NCBI RefSeq assembly: GCF_002165375.2
Contig: NZ_CP032134.1
Span: forward strand, 1,674,001-1,738,000
Source: Acinetobacter chinensis
GTDB taxonomy: Bacteria > Pseudomonadota > Gammaproteobacteria > Pseudomonadales > Moraxellaceae
DNA length: 64,000 nucleotides
Direction of reading: 5' to 3'
Position numbers and translations under genes: made by a program. Below the pieces are notes generated by a model. The model was given only the letters and a program-made list of their open reading frames with translations. It did not search any database and was not told the DNA's origin. Of this stretch, positions 1 to 8,634 are shown in pieces; within the stretch, counting starts at the first letter, position 1, and each line of letters starts with the position of its first letter.

Positions 1-399
1 ATGTTTGCTTATGCGACTTTATTTCTAAATAAATACAGCTGGAGAATGTTGACTATCATCTGCCTGCTGATGACGGCATTCCGTTTTATTCTGGCAGGTC
101 TTTATCCAGACAGTTTTATTGCTCAGTTGATCTCTCAGAGTATGCATGCATTCAGTTTTGGTTTATTTCATATGATTGCAATGCGGGTGATTTTTCAGAA
201 TTTTACAGCGGGTCAGCAAGGACGTGGTCAGGCGCTGTACAGTACAATGTGGGGACTGGGTGTCGCAAGTGGCAGTGTGCTTGCAGGTAAATACTGGAGC
301 ACACTGTCTGGTGATGTGATCTTTATGATCGCGGGTTGTACGGCATTTATAGGTTTACTGTTTGTTTACTGGCTACCATCAAAGTTACAGACTGGTTAA
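1..399 (+). CDS. MFS transporter, C-terminal part (5' end outside window)
   Basis: The visible 132 residues are very hydrophobic and form about four membrane helices, ending in a short polar tail (LPSKLQTG). The segment GRGQALYSTMWGLGVASG, with a small-residue-rich helix after a charged loop, is typical of the last third of 12-helix major facilitator proteins, especially the 3-phenylpropionate/sugar-symporter-like group. The ATG at base 1 is very probably internal, because a full MFS protein has about 400 residues. Substrate cannot be told from this fragment. It is convergent with the amidase that follows. Confidence 0.65.
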   Translation: MFAYATLFLNKYSWRMLTIICLLMTAFRFILAGLYPDSFIAQLISQSMHAFSFGLFHMIAMRVIFQNFTAGQQGRGQALYSTMWGLGVASGSVLAGKYWSTLSGDVIFMIAGCTAFIGLLFVYWLPSKLQTG

Positions 400-428
400 T
401 TCAGTCACCAGTCTGCAAGATCAGGTTT

Positions 429-1925
429 TCAGAGTTTTATTTCTTTATAGCGGTAAAACCACGGCTGAACCCGTTCAAGCTGGGATGCCAGCTGTAACAG
501 GACATCTTCACGGGCAAACGGCGCAATAAACTGTGAGCCTAAAGGCATATTTGCTTTATTCCAGTATAAAGGGACTGACATTGCGGGTAAGCCGGTTATG
601 TTTGCCAGTTGAGTGAAAGGTACCCATTTCAGGTTTTCAGTAACGATCTGATCCACCATTTTACCCTGAGCCAGTAAGTGAGCCTTGTCCAGTCTAAGCA
701 GACCTTTGAGTATGGTTTTTTGCCATCCTGGTGTCTGAATCTGACCATTTTCTGGAGCTGTGGTTGCAGTGGATGGTGTAAGGAAAAGGTCGTAGCTCTG
801 AAAAAAATCATTCATCTGAGCTGTATATTTACCCCAGTTTTCGAGGTTGTGAATGTAGTCGAGCGCGCTGGTTTTAGCACCAAATGCAGCGAGTGCCTGT
901 GAATCAAGCTCAAAGTCAGAGGGTTTTGCACCATGTTTCTGTATGATTTCACGCATGGTGAAAGAAAAATGACTGAACCAGGTCGTAATAAAATCCTTAG
1001 CCAACTGCATGCCGTCCATTTTGGGCTGATCTTCAACCACTGTATGTCCCAGTGACTCAAGCAGGCGGGCAGTATGCTGTACTGCTGCGATGGCATCAGC
1101 TGATACTTTAGTTCCGATTGGAGAAACTGTACTGAACGCAATTTTCAGGGGTTTCAGGGGCTTATCCAGAATATCAAGATAAGGCATCACAGGTTTTTCA
1201 ATTTTAAATAATGATGCATTTTCAGGGCCTTGTGCAGCATCAAGCATAGCAGCGCTGTCACGGACAGTTCTGCTCAGCACATGCTGTACAGCAGCTCCAT
1301 GCATGGCTTCACTCATGGACGGCCCCCACGGCGTTCTGCCACGGCTTGGCTTTAAACCGAACAGACCACAGTAGGATGCCGGTATGCGGATTGATCCACC
1401 ACCGTCTCCAGCACCTGCAACAGGAACAATGCCAGCTGCAACAGCAGAAGCTGAGCCTCCCGAAGAACCTCCACTGTTATGTTTAATATTCCATGGGTTT
1501 TTACAGCTACCCCAGGCTTCAGGTTCAGTGATGCCTTTAATTCCAAACTCTGGTGTATTGGTTCGTCCCAGTGTGACCACACCGGCATTTTCCCAGCGTT
1601 TTACGATTTCAGAATACTGTTCAGCATGGAAATTGATATTTTTAAAAAAACTGCATCCAAATGTGGAGGGTACACCTGCAAACTCCTGAAAGAGATCTTT
1701 CACCAGAAAAGGGACACCTGCAAATGCTCCAGAAAGCTCCTGCTGACTCCGGTTCTGGGCATATTCGTGCATTGGAATGGTAATTGCGTTCAAGGTAGGG
1801 TTAACCTGATTGGCTCTCTGTAAGGCAAGCTGTAACAGTTCAGAGGATGTGACTTCTTTTCTGGCAATCAGTTGAGCCAATCCCAGTCCATCGTATGAAA
1901 GATATTCGCTTAGTTTCATCATCAT
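429..1925 (-). CDS. Amidase (amidase-signature family)
   Basis: A 498-residue enzyme of the amidase-signature family, which hydrolyses carboxamide bonds with a Ser-cisSer-Lys triad. The triad is visible: Lys76 in PFLVKD, the cis-Ser in GGSSGGSAS (residue 154) and the nucleophile in GGGSIRIPAS (Ser178). Length is normal for the family. It has no signal peptide, so it is cytoplasmic. The family covers many substrates (indole-acetamide, 6-aminohexanoate dimers, acyl amides) and the sequence does not fix which. Three Met codons open the frame (MMMKLSEYLS), so the exact start is uncertain by two residues. It lies 38 bp downstream of the diguanylate cyclase on the same strand. Confidence 0.85.
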   Translation of the reverse strand: MMMKLSEYLSYDGLGLAQLIARKEVTSSELLQLALQRANQVNPTLNAITIPMHEYAQNRSQQELSGAFAGVPFLVKDLFQEFAGVPSTFGCSFFKNINFHAEQYSEIVKRWENAGVVTLGRTNTPEFGIKGITEPEAWGSCKNPWNIKHNSGGSSGGSASAVAAGIVPVAGAGDGGGSIRIPASYCGLFGLKPSRGRTPWGPSMSEAMHGAAVQHVLSRTVRDSAAMLDAAQGPENASLFKIEKPVMPYLDILDKPLKPLKIAFSTVSPIGTKVSADAIAAVQHTARLLESLGHTVVEDQPKMDGMQLAKDFITTWFSHFSFTMREIIQKHGAKPSDFELDSQALAAFGAKTSALDYIHNLENWGKYTAQMNDFFQSYDLFLTPSTATTAPENGQIQTPGWQKTILKGLLRLDKAHLLAQGKMVDQIVTENLKWVPFTQLANITGLPAMSVPLYWNKANMPLGSQFIAPFAREDVLLQLASQLERVQPWFYRYKEIKL

Positions 1926-1963
1926 CCTGATTTTATTTTATAGATAAAATATTTATAGGCGAT

Positions 1964-3397
1964 TCAATGAAATGAAGCAATCATTACCTGGTTTCGACCC
2001 TGTGATTTAGCCTGATAAAGTGCCTGATCTGCTGTATTGACCAGATGTTGCAGTACCGGATCATCAGGATTCTGTTTTGCAACGCCAATACTGACTGTGA
2101 TGTAGATGTCGGGTTTCCCCTGTTGATGAACGGGTGTGGACTCAATGACCTGACGTATCCGCTCTGCAATCTGATGTGCCTGATATTCTTCTGTACAGGA
2201 GAGCAGTATGATGAATTCTTCACCACCTATCCGGGCAAAAAGATCTTCAGAACGCAGGCAGGTTCTGACCTGATCTGCAAAGTTCTGTAGAACAAGGTCG
2301 CCAGTATGATGCCCATACTGATCATTCATTTTTTTAAAATGGTCAATGTCCATCATAATTGCAGTCAAAGGCTGTGATTTGCTGTTTTTAATCAGTTTTT
2401 CGCCTTGCTCAAAAAAAGAATGTCTGTTCATGGCTTGGGTCAGGCTGTCATGATTTGCCATATATAAGACGCGCTGATAAAGCTCCTGACGGTTGGAACT
2501 GATGATTGCCAGCACCAGTGGAGCCAGCCCCAGCATGCACAGACCGATACGGACAGAGATAGCGGTACTGAAATAGGCATCCGAAGATTCAGATAAATAA
2601 AAGCTGGTCAGACTGTGGTAAGTCACCAGGCAGACAATACTGTTCACAATAGTCAGGCTGAACAGGCGATAGGTTAATGCTGCCCAGATCATTGCAGCCA
2701 AAGGATAGAGCAAAGCACCTGGACCAAAAAATATATGTGTGAAGATCACAGAAATAATGATCGCAAATAAAGGCAATAAATGAACAAAAGAAATTTTTGG
2801 CAGATCTTTGGTAAAAAAATGATGAAATTCGGCGCGTGCAGGAAAAGCGAGAATTAAAGGGAGAATGGTGATGCAGTTGATGATTTCACCTGTCCACCAC
2901 ATGCCAAAATCTATCCATTTTCTGTCCGGTGACATAAATGTATTCGGTGCGTATGGGATGGTGTTCACGGCAAACAGAGCACTAGCGAAACAGCCTGCCA
3001 GTGCGCAGATTGAAAAGAGATATAAAAAGGTGAACCCTTTATTATAATTACGGTAATTCAGTCTGGTCAGATAAATAAAAAACAGAGAAACCGAAACTGT
3101 GATGATGTTTGAAACCGTCAGAAAAAGGGTTAAAACCAGAGAGTTTCCAGTGATCAGGTCAGCCAGGATGTATCCTGAAAATGCTCCAAGCCAGCCACCG
3201 GTATTGTTCAGTTGAGGCAGACGAAGAAAGATACCCAGCAGTACTGCATTTGCAGGCCAGAAAAAAGCAAGCAGATTTGCAGGTCTAGATAGAATACCCA
3301 TCAGACAGGTGAGCATCACGACCAGGCAGAGGATTGTATATGCGTAGAACTGCCGGTTCAGATGAAATGTTTTAAAATACTTGTGTATGTCTGACAA
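1964..3397 (-). CDS. MASE1-GGDEF diguanylate cyclase
   Basis: A 477-residue inner-membrane protein. Residues about 15-310 form the eight or so helices of an MASE1 sensor domain. Residues about 315-475 form a GGDEF domain that makes cyclic di-GMP from two GTP. The active loop reads GGEEF, a functional variant. An inhibitory RxxD site (RSED) lies five residues before it, so product feedback inhibition is expected. The metal-binding stretch IMMDIDHFKKMND is intact. No EAL domain is present, so it should be a pure synthase. The signal sensed by MASE1 is unknown. Confidence 0.9.
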   Translation of the reverse strand: MSDIHKYFKTFHLNRQFYAYTILCLVVMLTCLMGILSRPANLLAFFWPANAVLLGIFLRLPQLNNTGGWLGAFSGYILADLITGNSLVLTLFLTVSNIITVSVSLFFIYLTRLNYRNYNKGFTFLYLFSICALAGCFASALFAVNTIPYAPNTFMSPDRKWIDFGMWWTGEIINCITILPLILAFPARAEFHHFFTKDLPKISFVHLLPLFAIIISVIFTHIFFGPGALLYPLAAMIWAALTYRLFSLTIVNSIVCLVTYHSLTSFYLSESSDAYFSTAISVRIGLCMLGLAPLVLAIISSNRQELYQRVLYMANHDSLTQAMNRHSFFEQGEKLIKNSKSQPLTAIMMDIDHFKKMNDQYGHHTGDLVLQNFADQVRTCLRSEDLFARIGGEEFIILLSCTEEYQAHQIAERIRQVIESTPVHQQGKPDIYITVSIGVAKQNPDDPVLQHLVNTADQALYQAKSQGRNQVMIASFH

Positions 3398-3661
3398 AAG
3401 AATTCCCTATGGCAGAATTATGGTTCTGGTTTGTTTTAATTATAGATAAGACAAGTACCATATTATTCAATATATGATAAATTTGTTAAGTCCATCACAC
3501 AATGCATTTCGTCAAGAATTTATGACCTTTATTCTGAAACAGTACATCAGTATATTTTAAGATTTCCTGTAAAATTAGAGTGTTGTGAAATCGTTATTGC
3601 ATGATTTTTTTTTGAAATATGTGTTAGTTTAAGCAGAGCAATTATGTTGTTGAATGAATAT

Positions 3662-4135
3662 ATGAAAAAAATATGTTTCACGGTTCTGGTTATGCTGTTA
3701 AGTACAGGTGCTATAGCAAATGATCCCCGCACAACGGGTGAGCAGACTGAAGCGACAGCAGCACAGGGGAATATCAGAATTGTCACCCGACCTGAGATTG
3801 TCGGGCTTTGGGGTATGCAGATTCCTTCGAATAATAAATGTGTGGAATATTATAATTTCAGAAGCAGTAATGATGTCATTATCAAAAGCGGTGAAGAATG
3901 GTCATCGGGTATTTATGATTATCAGCCTTCTGTAGATACCACTACAAAACTGCCTGCATTGGTGCTACAGGTGAAATATGACAATAATGAGAAAGACTGC
4001 TCAGGATATCAACAGGATCAGAGTGGTGAAATTTCACAGTATTTTGTGAAATGGAAAAACCCTCAGGTGATTGATTTCTGTACCAATGATAAAGCCGAAC
4101 AATGTTTTGCGACGCTATACAGAATTTTGCCGTAA
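3662..4135 (+). CDS. Small secreted protein of unknown function
   Basis: The protein starts with a clear signal peptide: MKK, a hydrophobic core, then AIAN with likely cleavage after Ala. I chose the ATG at 3662 because it gives the canonical MKK start; an in-frame ATG 18 bp upstream would add MLLNEY before it. The mature part of about 135 residues has four or five cysteines, which could form periplasmic disulphides, and a WGMQIPSNNKCVEYYNF segment. I do not recognise a family. It stands alone and ends at a strong terminator shared with accC. A periplasmic or secreted role is inferred only from the signal peptide. Confidence 0.7.
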   Translation: MKKICFTVLVMLLSTGAIANDPRTTGEQTEATAAQGNIRIVTRPEIVGLWGMQIPSNNKCVEYYNFRSSNDVIIKSGEEWSSGIYDYQPSVDTTTKLPALVLQVKYDNNEKDCSGYQQDQSGEISQYFVKWKNPQVIDFCTNDKAEQCFATLYRILP

Positions 4136-4164
4136 ATAAAAAATATGATTTATCTGCTCAGAAT

Positions 4165-4193
4165 AAAAAAACCGCTTCAGTAAGCGGTTTTTT
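4165..4193. terminator. Bidirectional rho-independent terminator
   Basis: A 12-bp stem (AAAAAACCGCTT / AAGCGGTTTTTT) with a CAGT loop. It has T-runs on both strands and serves the secreted protein on the plus strand and accC on the minus strand. Confidence 0.9.
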
Positions 4194-4207
4194 TATGAGT
4201 ATGAACT

Positions 4208-5578
4208 TTAGGATGCTTCTTTGGCTTCGTGTCCTTCAAGCTGCTTTAACAGATGCTTTTCCAGATAGTGAATATCCATTGCCTGGGAACAGAACTTCTC
4301 ATCTTTCAGAATCAGATCTTTATGCAAAGGAATATTGGTTTTGATACCGGTCAGGATAATTTCGTCCAGTGCCTGTTTTAAACGAGCAATACAGGTTTCA
4401 CGATCTTTACCATGTGCAATCAGTTTTGCAATCATGGAGTCGTAATATGGAGGAATGCTGTAACCCTGATAGATATGGGAATCAAGACGGATACCTGCAC
4501 CACCTGGTGTATAGAAATGTTCAATCAGACCAGGTGAAGGCAGAAAGGTTGTCGGATCTTCAGCATTGATACGACATTCCATAGCATGACCTTTGCACTC
4601 AATGTCTTCCTGGACAAGGTTCAGACCAAGACCGGCTGCAATCAGGAGCTGCTGTTCAATGATGTCGATACCGGTAACCATTTCAGTAACAGGATGTTCA
4701 ACCTGAACACGGGTATTCATTTCAATGAAGAAGAATTCACCTTCTTCAAACAGGAACTCAAATGTTCCTGCACCACGGTACTGCATCAGTTTGCAGGCAT
4801 TCACACAGGCTTCAAGAATATCTGCACGTGCCTGTTCAGGTAAACCTGGAGCAGGTGCTTCTTCGAGAACTTTCTGATGGCGGCGCTGAAGAGAACAGTC
4901 ACGGTCGAATAAATGAATGGCATGACCATTACCATCACCTAGTACCTGAACTTCCACATGGCGTGGCTTCTGAAGGAAGCGTTCCATATAGACGGTATCA
5001 TCACCGAACCACATTTCAGCATCACGCTGTGCAGCCTGTACAGACTCGAGCAGTGTATCAACACGCTCTACAATACGCATACCACGACCACCACCACCAG
5101 CTGCTGCTTTAACAATCAGCGGGAAGCCAATTTCTTTTGCTTCAGCCAGTGCATTGTTTGGTGTGACAGCATGAGCAGAACCCGGAACTGTTGGAACACC
5201 AGCTTTACGCATCGCCATAATTGCAGAAACTTTGTTCCCCATCAGACGGATATGTTCAGGACGCGGTCCAATAAAGATAAAACCGGAACTTTCTACAATT
5301 TCAGCAAATTCAGCATTTTCTGAAAGAAAACCATAACCAGGGTGAATGGCATCAGCACCTGTAATTTCTGCGGCAGTAATAATGGCTGGAATATTCAGAT
5401 AGCTTTCGCTGCTGGCACCCGGTCCAATACACACGGCTTCATCACAGAAACGTAAATGCATCAGGTCTTTGTCGGCATCTGAATAGATGCCTACAGTTTT
5501 GATTCCTAAAGTTTTGCACGCACGGGTGATACGTAAAGCAATTTCACCGCGGTTGGCAATTAAAACTTTTTGCAACAT
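4208..5578 (-). CDS. accC: Acetyl-CoA carboxylase, biotin carboxylase subunit
   Basis: This 456-residue ATP-grasp enzyme carboxylates the biotin on AccB with bicarbonate and ATP, the first half-reaction of fatty-acid synthesis. N-terminal MLQKVLIANRGEIALRI is the hallmark start. The glycine-rich ATP loop KAAAGGGGRGMRIV lies near residue 160, and the MNTRVQVEHPVTE active-site segment near residue 290. Length is as expected (about 450). It is the last gene of the aroQ-accB-accC cluster, 17 bp after accB, and ends at a strong terminator. Confidence 0.98.
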   Translation of the reverse strand: MLQKVLIANRGEIALRITRACKTLGIKTVGIYSDADKDLMHLRFCDEAVCIGPGASSESYLNIPAIITAAEITGADAIHPGYGFLSENAEFAEIVESSGFIFIGPRPEHIRLMGNKVSAIMAMRKAGVPTVPGSAHAVTPNNALAEAKEIGFPLIVKAAAGGGGRGMRIVERVDTLLESVQAAQRDAEMWFGDDTVYMERFLQKPRHVEVQVLGDGNGHAIHLFDRDCSLQRRHQKVLEEAPAPGLPEQARADILEACVNACKLMQYRGAGTFEFLFEEGEFFFIEMNTRVQVEHPVTEMVTGIDIIEQQLLIAAGLGLNLVQEDIECKGHAMECRINAEDPTTFLPSPGLIEHFYTPGGAGIRLDSHIYQGYSIPPYYDSMIAKLIAHGKDRETCIARLKQALDEIILTGIKTNIPLHKDLILKDEKFCSQAMDIHYLEKHLLKQLEGHEAKEAS

Positions 5579-5595
5579 TGTGGATCCCCGTGGAC

Positions 5596-6012
5596 TTAGG
5601 CGCGATAGCGGAACAGTGCTTGACCAAACTGAATCACTTCACCATTTTTAACCAGGATTTCTTCAATGACACCGCTTTGAGTTGCCTCAATCGGGTTCAT
5701 GATTTTCATTGCTTCGATGATACCGAGTGTTTCGCCTGCAGAAACAGTCTGACCTACTTTAATGAATGTAGGTTCACCTGGGCTTGGAGCCGCATAGAAC
5801 ACACCAACCATTGGAGAAGTTTCGACTGCACCACGTGGCGTTTTAGCTACAGGAGCTTCAGCAACTGGAGCGGCCATAGCAGGTACAGTACCGGCAACCA
5901 TAGGACTGCGACGGGTAAGAGCAATCGACTGATCACCTTCCTTAACTTCGATCGCCTGTAAGTCAGATTCAATCATCAAATCGATGAGCTTCTTGATTTT
6001 ACGAATATCCAT
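5596..6012 (-). CDS. accB: Biotin carboxyl carrier protein of acetyl-CoA carboxylase
   Basis: A 138-residue carrier. The N-terminal part (MDIRKIKKLIDLMIES) is typical of AccB. An Ala/Pro-rich linker (residues about 40-65) leads to the C-terminal biotinyl domain, with the modified Lys103 in EAMKIMN. The reading frame is open further upstream to 6222, but that extension lies inside aroQ and lacks family similarity, so the start at 6012 is chosen. It is co-transcribed with aroQ (16 bp upstream) and accC (17 bp downstream). Confidence 0.97.
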   Translation of the reverse strand: MDIRKIKKLIDLMIESDLQAIEVKEGDQSIALTRRSPMVAGTVPAMAAPVAEAPVAKTPRGAVETSPMVGVFYAAPSPGEPTFIKVGQTVSAGETLGIIEAMKIMNPIEATQSGVIEEILVKNGEVIQFGQALFRYRA

Positions 6013-6028
6013 GAGACAGTATTCCTGA

Positions 6029-6484
6029 TTATGATTGCTTGGAAGGTTGAATTTTTTCGATGACGAAATCGAGTGCAGCTGAATAGCCTTTTGCACCCAG
6101 TCCACATATAACGCCAGTGGCTTTATCTGAAAGATATGAATGATGTCGGAATGCTTCACGTGCATGCACGTTGGACAGATGGACTTCAATAAATGGTATG
6201 GCAACGCCCAACAGGGCATCACGGACTGCGACAGAGGTATGAGTCAGGGCAGCAGGGTTGATGATGATGTACTTCACACCTTCTTTCTGTGCCTGATGAA
6301 TTCGGTCTACAACAGCGCCTTCCCAGTTGCTCTGGAAAGTTTCGAGTGTAATGGAAGAATGCTGTGCCTGTAGTTTCAGTTGCTGATTGATGTCATCGAG
6401 TGTCAGATGTCCATATACTTCTGGTTCGCGCATACCCAGTAAATTCAGATTCGGTCCATGAATGACCAGAATGGTCGAACTCAT
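6029..6484 (-). CDS. aroQ: 3-dehydroquinate dehydratase, type II
   Basis: A 151-residue type II dehydroquinase that converts 3-dehydroquinate to 3-dehydroshikimate in the shikimate pathway. Family markers are ILVIHGPNLNLLG at the N-terminus, REPEVYG with catalytic Arg19 and Tyr24, NPAALTHTSVAVRDAL, and the HLSNVHARE motif. It is first in the aroQ-accB-accC operon, an order common in gammaproteobacteria. Its promoter must lie in the AT-rich stretch just beyond 6484. Confidence 0.97.
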   Translation of the reverse strand: MSSTILVIHGPNLNLLGMREPEVYGHLTLDDINQQLKLQAQHSSITLETFQSNWEGAVVDRIHQAQKEGVKYIIINPAALTHTSVAVRDALLGVAIPFIEVHLSNVHAREAFRHHSYLSDKATGVICGLGAKGYSAALDFVIEKIQPSKQS

Positions 6485-7335
6485 TCAGCTAACTCCAGTT
6501 TATAATTTGCAGGAAACTTTGCAAGATGTCTGCAAAGTTTACCAATTATGGCACATTTTTCTGCAATTTTTTTATAGTTTCTTTAATTTGTCGCGGAATA
6601 CATGTGTCAGAACAGGCATATATAATGTAAATTTTGCAACTAAATAACAATGTTAAAAAATTACAAATTTAAGGAGCTTTACTTTTTTTTACATTTTAAT
6701 ATGAATTGACCAAAACTGTTCATTGAATTTATGTAAAGAAAACTGTAATAGCCTGAAGGTTATTCTCAAGTCAGAGAAAAACTCAGTATAACAGCCATAA
6801 AAATTTATAAGCTCTGAATCTTGTATAAGTGACTTAAAAGATTATATTTATAGAGAATATACGATAAATATGAAAGTTTTATTGTTCCTGTCATGCAAAA
6901 GCGGGATAAAACATGATTTTAAGATCAATGCCAAAGCCCCAATATGGTCAGCGCATAGGGCATTTTGATGACCACCGGGGCTGAGGGTACAGAACAGATG
7001 TAAATGTTCAATACTTTCTGACTGGCTTTTTACTTCAAAAAAAGATCCTGAAAATTTAAAGATGATTGAAATTTAAACATTTGTTGTTGGCAGAAAATAT
7101 GAAAGTCAGTATTTAAAACTTTATGGATTAAGTACTTTCTTCAAAAGCAGGGATTGCTGAGGCAATATCAGATAGTATTTCGTCCAGTTACAGCCAAATC
7201 AGGAATGATTATGTGGGTAAATAAGACACGATATGCCTGTATTATTGAATAAATTTCATTCAGAGCTGAGTTTTGTTCATGTATTCGCTCAGCACTTTTG
7301 CTCAGGTCATGTTTAAATAGGCTATTCAGCCCAGC
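6485..7335. other. Long intergenic region, no convincing gene
   Basis: About 850 bp between the divergent aroQ operon and the 2H phosphoesterase. It is mostly AT-rich and should hold both promoters. Reading frames inside it are short and match nothing I know. Its only striking content is a GC-richer island around 6930-6990 with a two-segment hairpin, listed separately. Confidence 0.6.
6935..6982 (+). ncRNA. Candidate structured RNA or attenuator hairpin
   Basis: AGCCCC (6935-6940) pairs with GGGGCT (6977-6982), and inside it GGTCA (6946-6950) pairs with TGACC (6969-6973) around an 18-nt loop. The island is GC-rich in AT-rich surroundings, about 350 bp upstream of the next gene and about 1 kb upstream of the cobalamin-salvage genes. 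It lacks the conserved B12-box features of a cobalamin riboswitch that I would expect, and no U-run follows, so neither a riboswitch nor a terminator can be called. Confidence 0.3.
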
Positions 7336-7968
7336 ATGTTGAAGACCGTGTTCCTGCAAGCCAATCAACTGACCATTCCAACACAGATGCATGATTACCC
7401 TGAATGGCATAAAGGGCGGATGCATTATGCTCTATGGTATATAGAAATAGTGCAGCCTGAGCTGTTGCTGTATCTGTCAGCACTGAGAAACAGATGTGCA
7501 GAATTTCTTGTTCAGCCAAACATCCGGCAGTTTCATATTACGTTGTTTATCTGTGGCTTCTTAAGTCAGAACAAAATCTTTGATGATGACTTCAGCCAGT
7601 CAGATTTTCAGCAACAGATGCAGTCGTTGTTACAGCAGGAAATCAGATCATTCCGATTGAAAACAGGGCAGATCCGCAGCTTCAACAGTGCGCTGTTTGT
7701 TGAGATCATTGATGAACACAATAGCCTAAGTAAGATCAGAACACTGTTTTCAGATCAATACCAGGAAATAGCTGCTCTGGATTACTGTCCGCATATTACT
7801 TTAGGGCTGTATTCAGACGCCATTGAGGGTCAGATCGTATATTCAGAAATTGATCAGCTTGCACAGCGCAGTTTTGACATAGACGTTAAGCATCTGACTT
7901 TTGGACACTATGAAGCTAAAATTTTACAGGGTCAGCTTTATCCAGAGCAGCTGATGGAACTGATCTGA
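7336..7968 (+). CDS. 2H phosphoesterase (2'-5' RNA ligase-like)
   Basis: The protein carries two HxTx signatures, HITL at residues 67-70 and HITL at 153-156, spaced as in the 2H phosphoesterase superfamily (LigT, cyclic phosphodiesterases, AKAP18-like). These enzymes open or form 2',3'- or 2',5'-phosphodiester bonds in RNA or nucleotides. The domain proper begins near MHYALWYIEI (residue 29), so a start later than 7336 (for example 7387 or 7420) is possible. It lies just before cobU on the same strand, but no functional link with cobalamin salvage is evident. Confidence 0.75.
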   Translation: MLKTVFLQANQLTIPTQMHDYPEWHKGRMHYALWYIEIVQPELLLYLSALRNRCAEFLVQPNIRQFHITLFICGFLSQNKIFDDDFSQSDFQQQMQSLLQQEIRSFRLKTGQIRSFNSALFVEIIDEHNSLSKIRTLFSDQYQEIAALDYCPHITLGLYSDAIEGQIVYSEIDQLAQRSFDIDVKHLTFGHYEAKILQGQLYPEQLMELI

Positions 7969-8016
7969 TATGCATCTACTTTTAAATACAGAATTATTGA
8001 TTCAGGGAAATGCACA

Positions 8017-8544
8017 ATGTTGCAATTGATACTGGGTGGTGCCCGTTCAGGAAAAAGTCGTCTGGCAGAGCAGACAGCACAGAGTTCACAGCTACCTGTC
8101 ATTTATATTGCCACCGCACAGGCTTATGATCAGGAAATGCAGGATCGGATTCAGCATCATCAGGAGCATAGACCTGAGCACTGGCAGTTGATTGAAGAGC
8201 CACTTTTTCTGGCGGAGTCCCTGTTGCGCATTGATCAGGCTGGGCAACTGATTCTGATTGATTGTCTGACTTTATGGATGAGTAACTTACTCATGCATGA
8301 AGATGATGCATTGCAGCATCAGCAGTGTGAACTCTTACTGCGGACTCTACCAGAATTGAAATCTGAGGTGGTGCTGGTCAGTAATGAAACTGGACTGGGT
8401 GTCATTCCTATGGGGGAGCTTAGCCGAAAGTTTGTGGATGAATCGGGACGCCTGCATCAGCAACTGGGGAAGATCGCAGATAAGGTCATCTTCTGTGTTG
8501 CAGGTTTTCCTATGGTTTTAAAAGATCAAAGTCCATCCGTCTGA
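8017..8544 (+). CDS. cobU: Adenosylcobinamide kinase / adenosylcobinamide-phosphate guanylyltransferase
   Basis: This 175-residue bifunctional enzyme phosphorylates adenosylcobinamide and then transfers GMP to give adenosylcobinamide-GDP. The start MLQLILGGARSGKSRLAE contains the characteristic P-loop GGARSGKS (residues 7-14). The following segments IYIATAQ, the HHQEHRPEHW region and IDCLTLWMSNLL are typical. It is first of four genes that together complete cobalamin from cobinamide. No corrin-ring genes are in the window, so salvage is the likely role. Confidence 0.96.
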   Translation: MLQLILGGARSGKSRLAEQTAQSSQLPVIYIATAQAYDQEMQDRIQHHQEHRPEHWQLIEEPLFLAESLLRIDQAGQLILIDCLTLWMSNLLMHEDDALQHQQCELLLRTLPELKSEVVLVSNETGLGVIPMGELSRKFVDESGRLHQQLGKIADKVIFCVAGFPMVLKDQSPSV

Positions 8545-8634
8545 TCTGCCTGGTGATCAGGGTTAACAGATTTTTAATTTAAGATTCGGATCAATCGAAT
8601 CTGTACCGTGTAAATAATGAAATGGAGAGATGCA

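Noticed and set aside
5596..6222. A 208-residue form of AccB
   Set aside because: The extra N-terminal residues are out-of-frame translation of the aroQ end; the canonical start MDIRKIKK is at 6012.
6901..7000. Cobalamin riboswitch upstream of the cob genes
   Set aside because: No recognisable B12 box or conserved core; the hairpin there is 1 kb from cobU and another gene intervenes.
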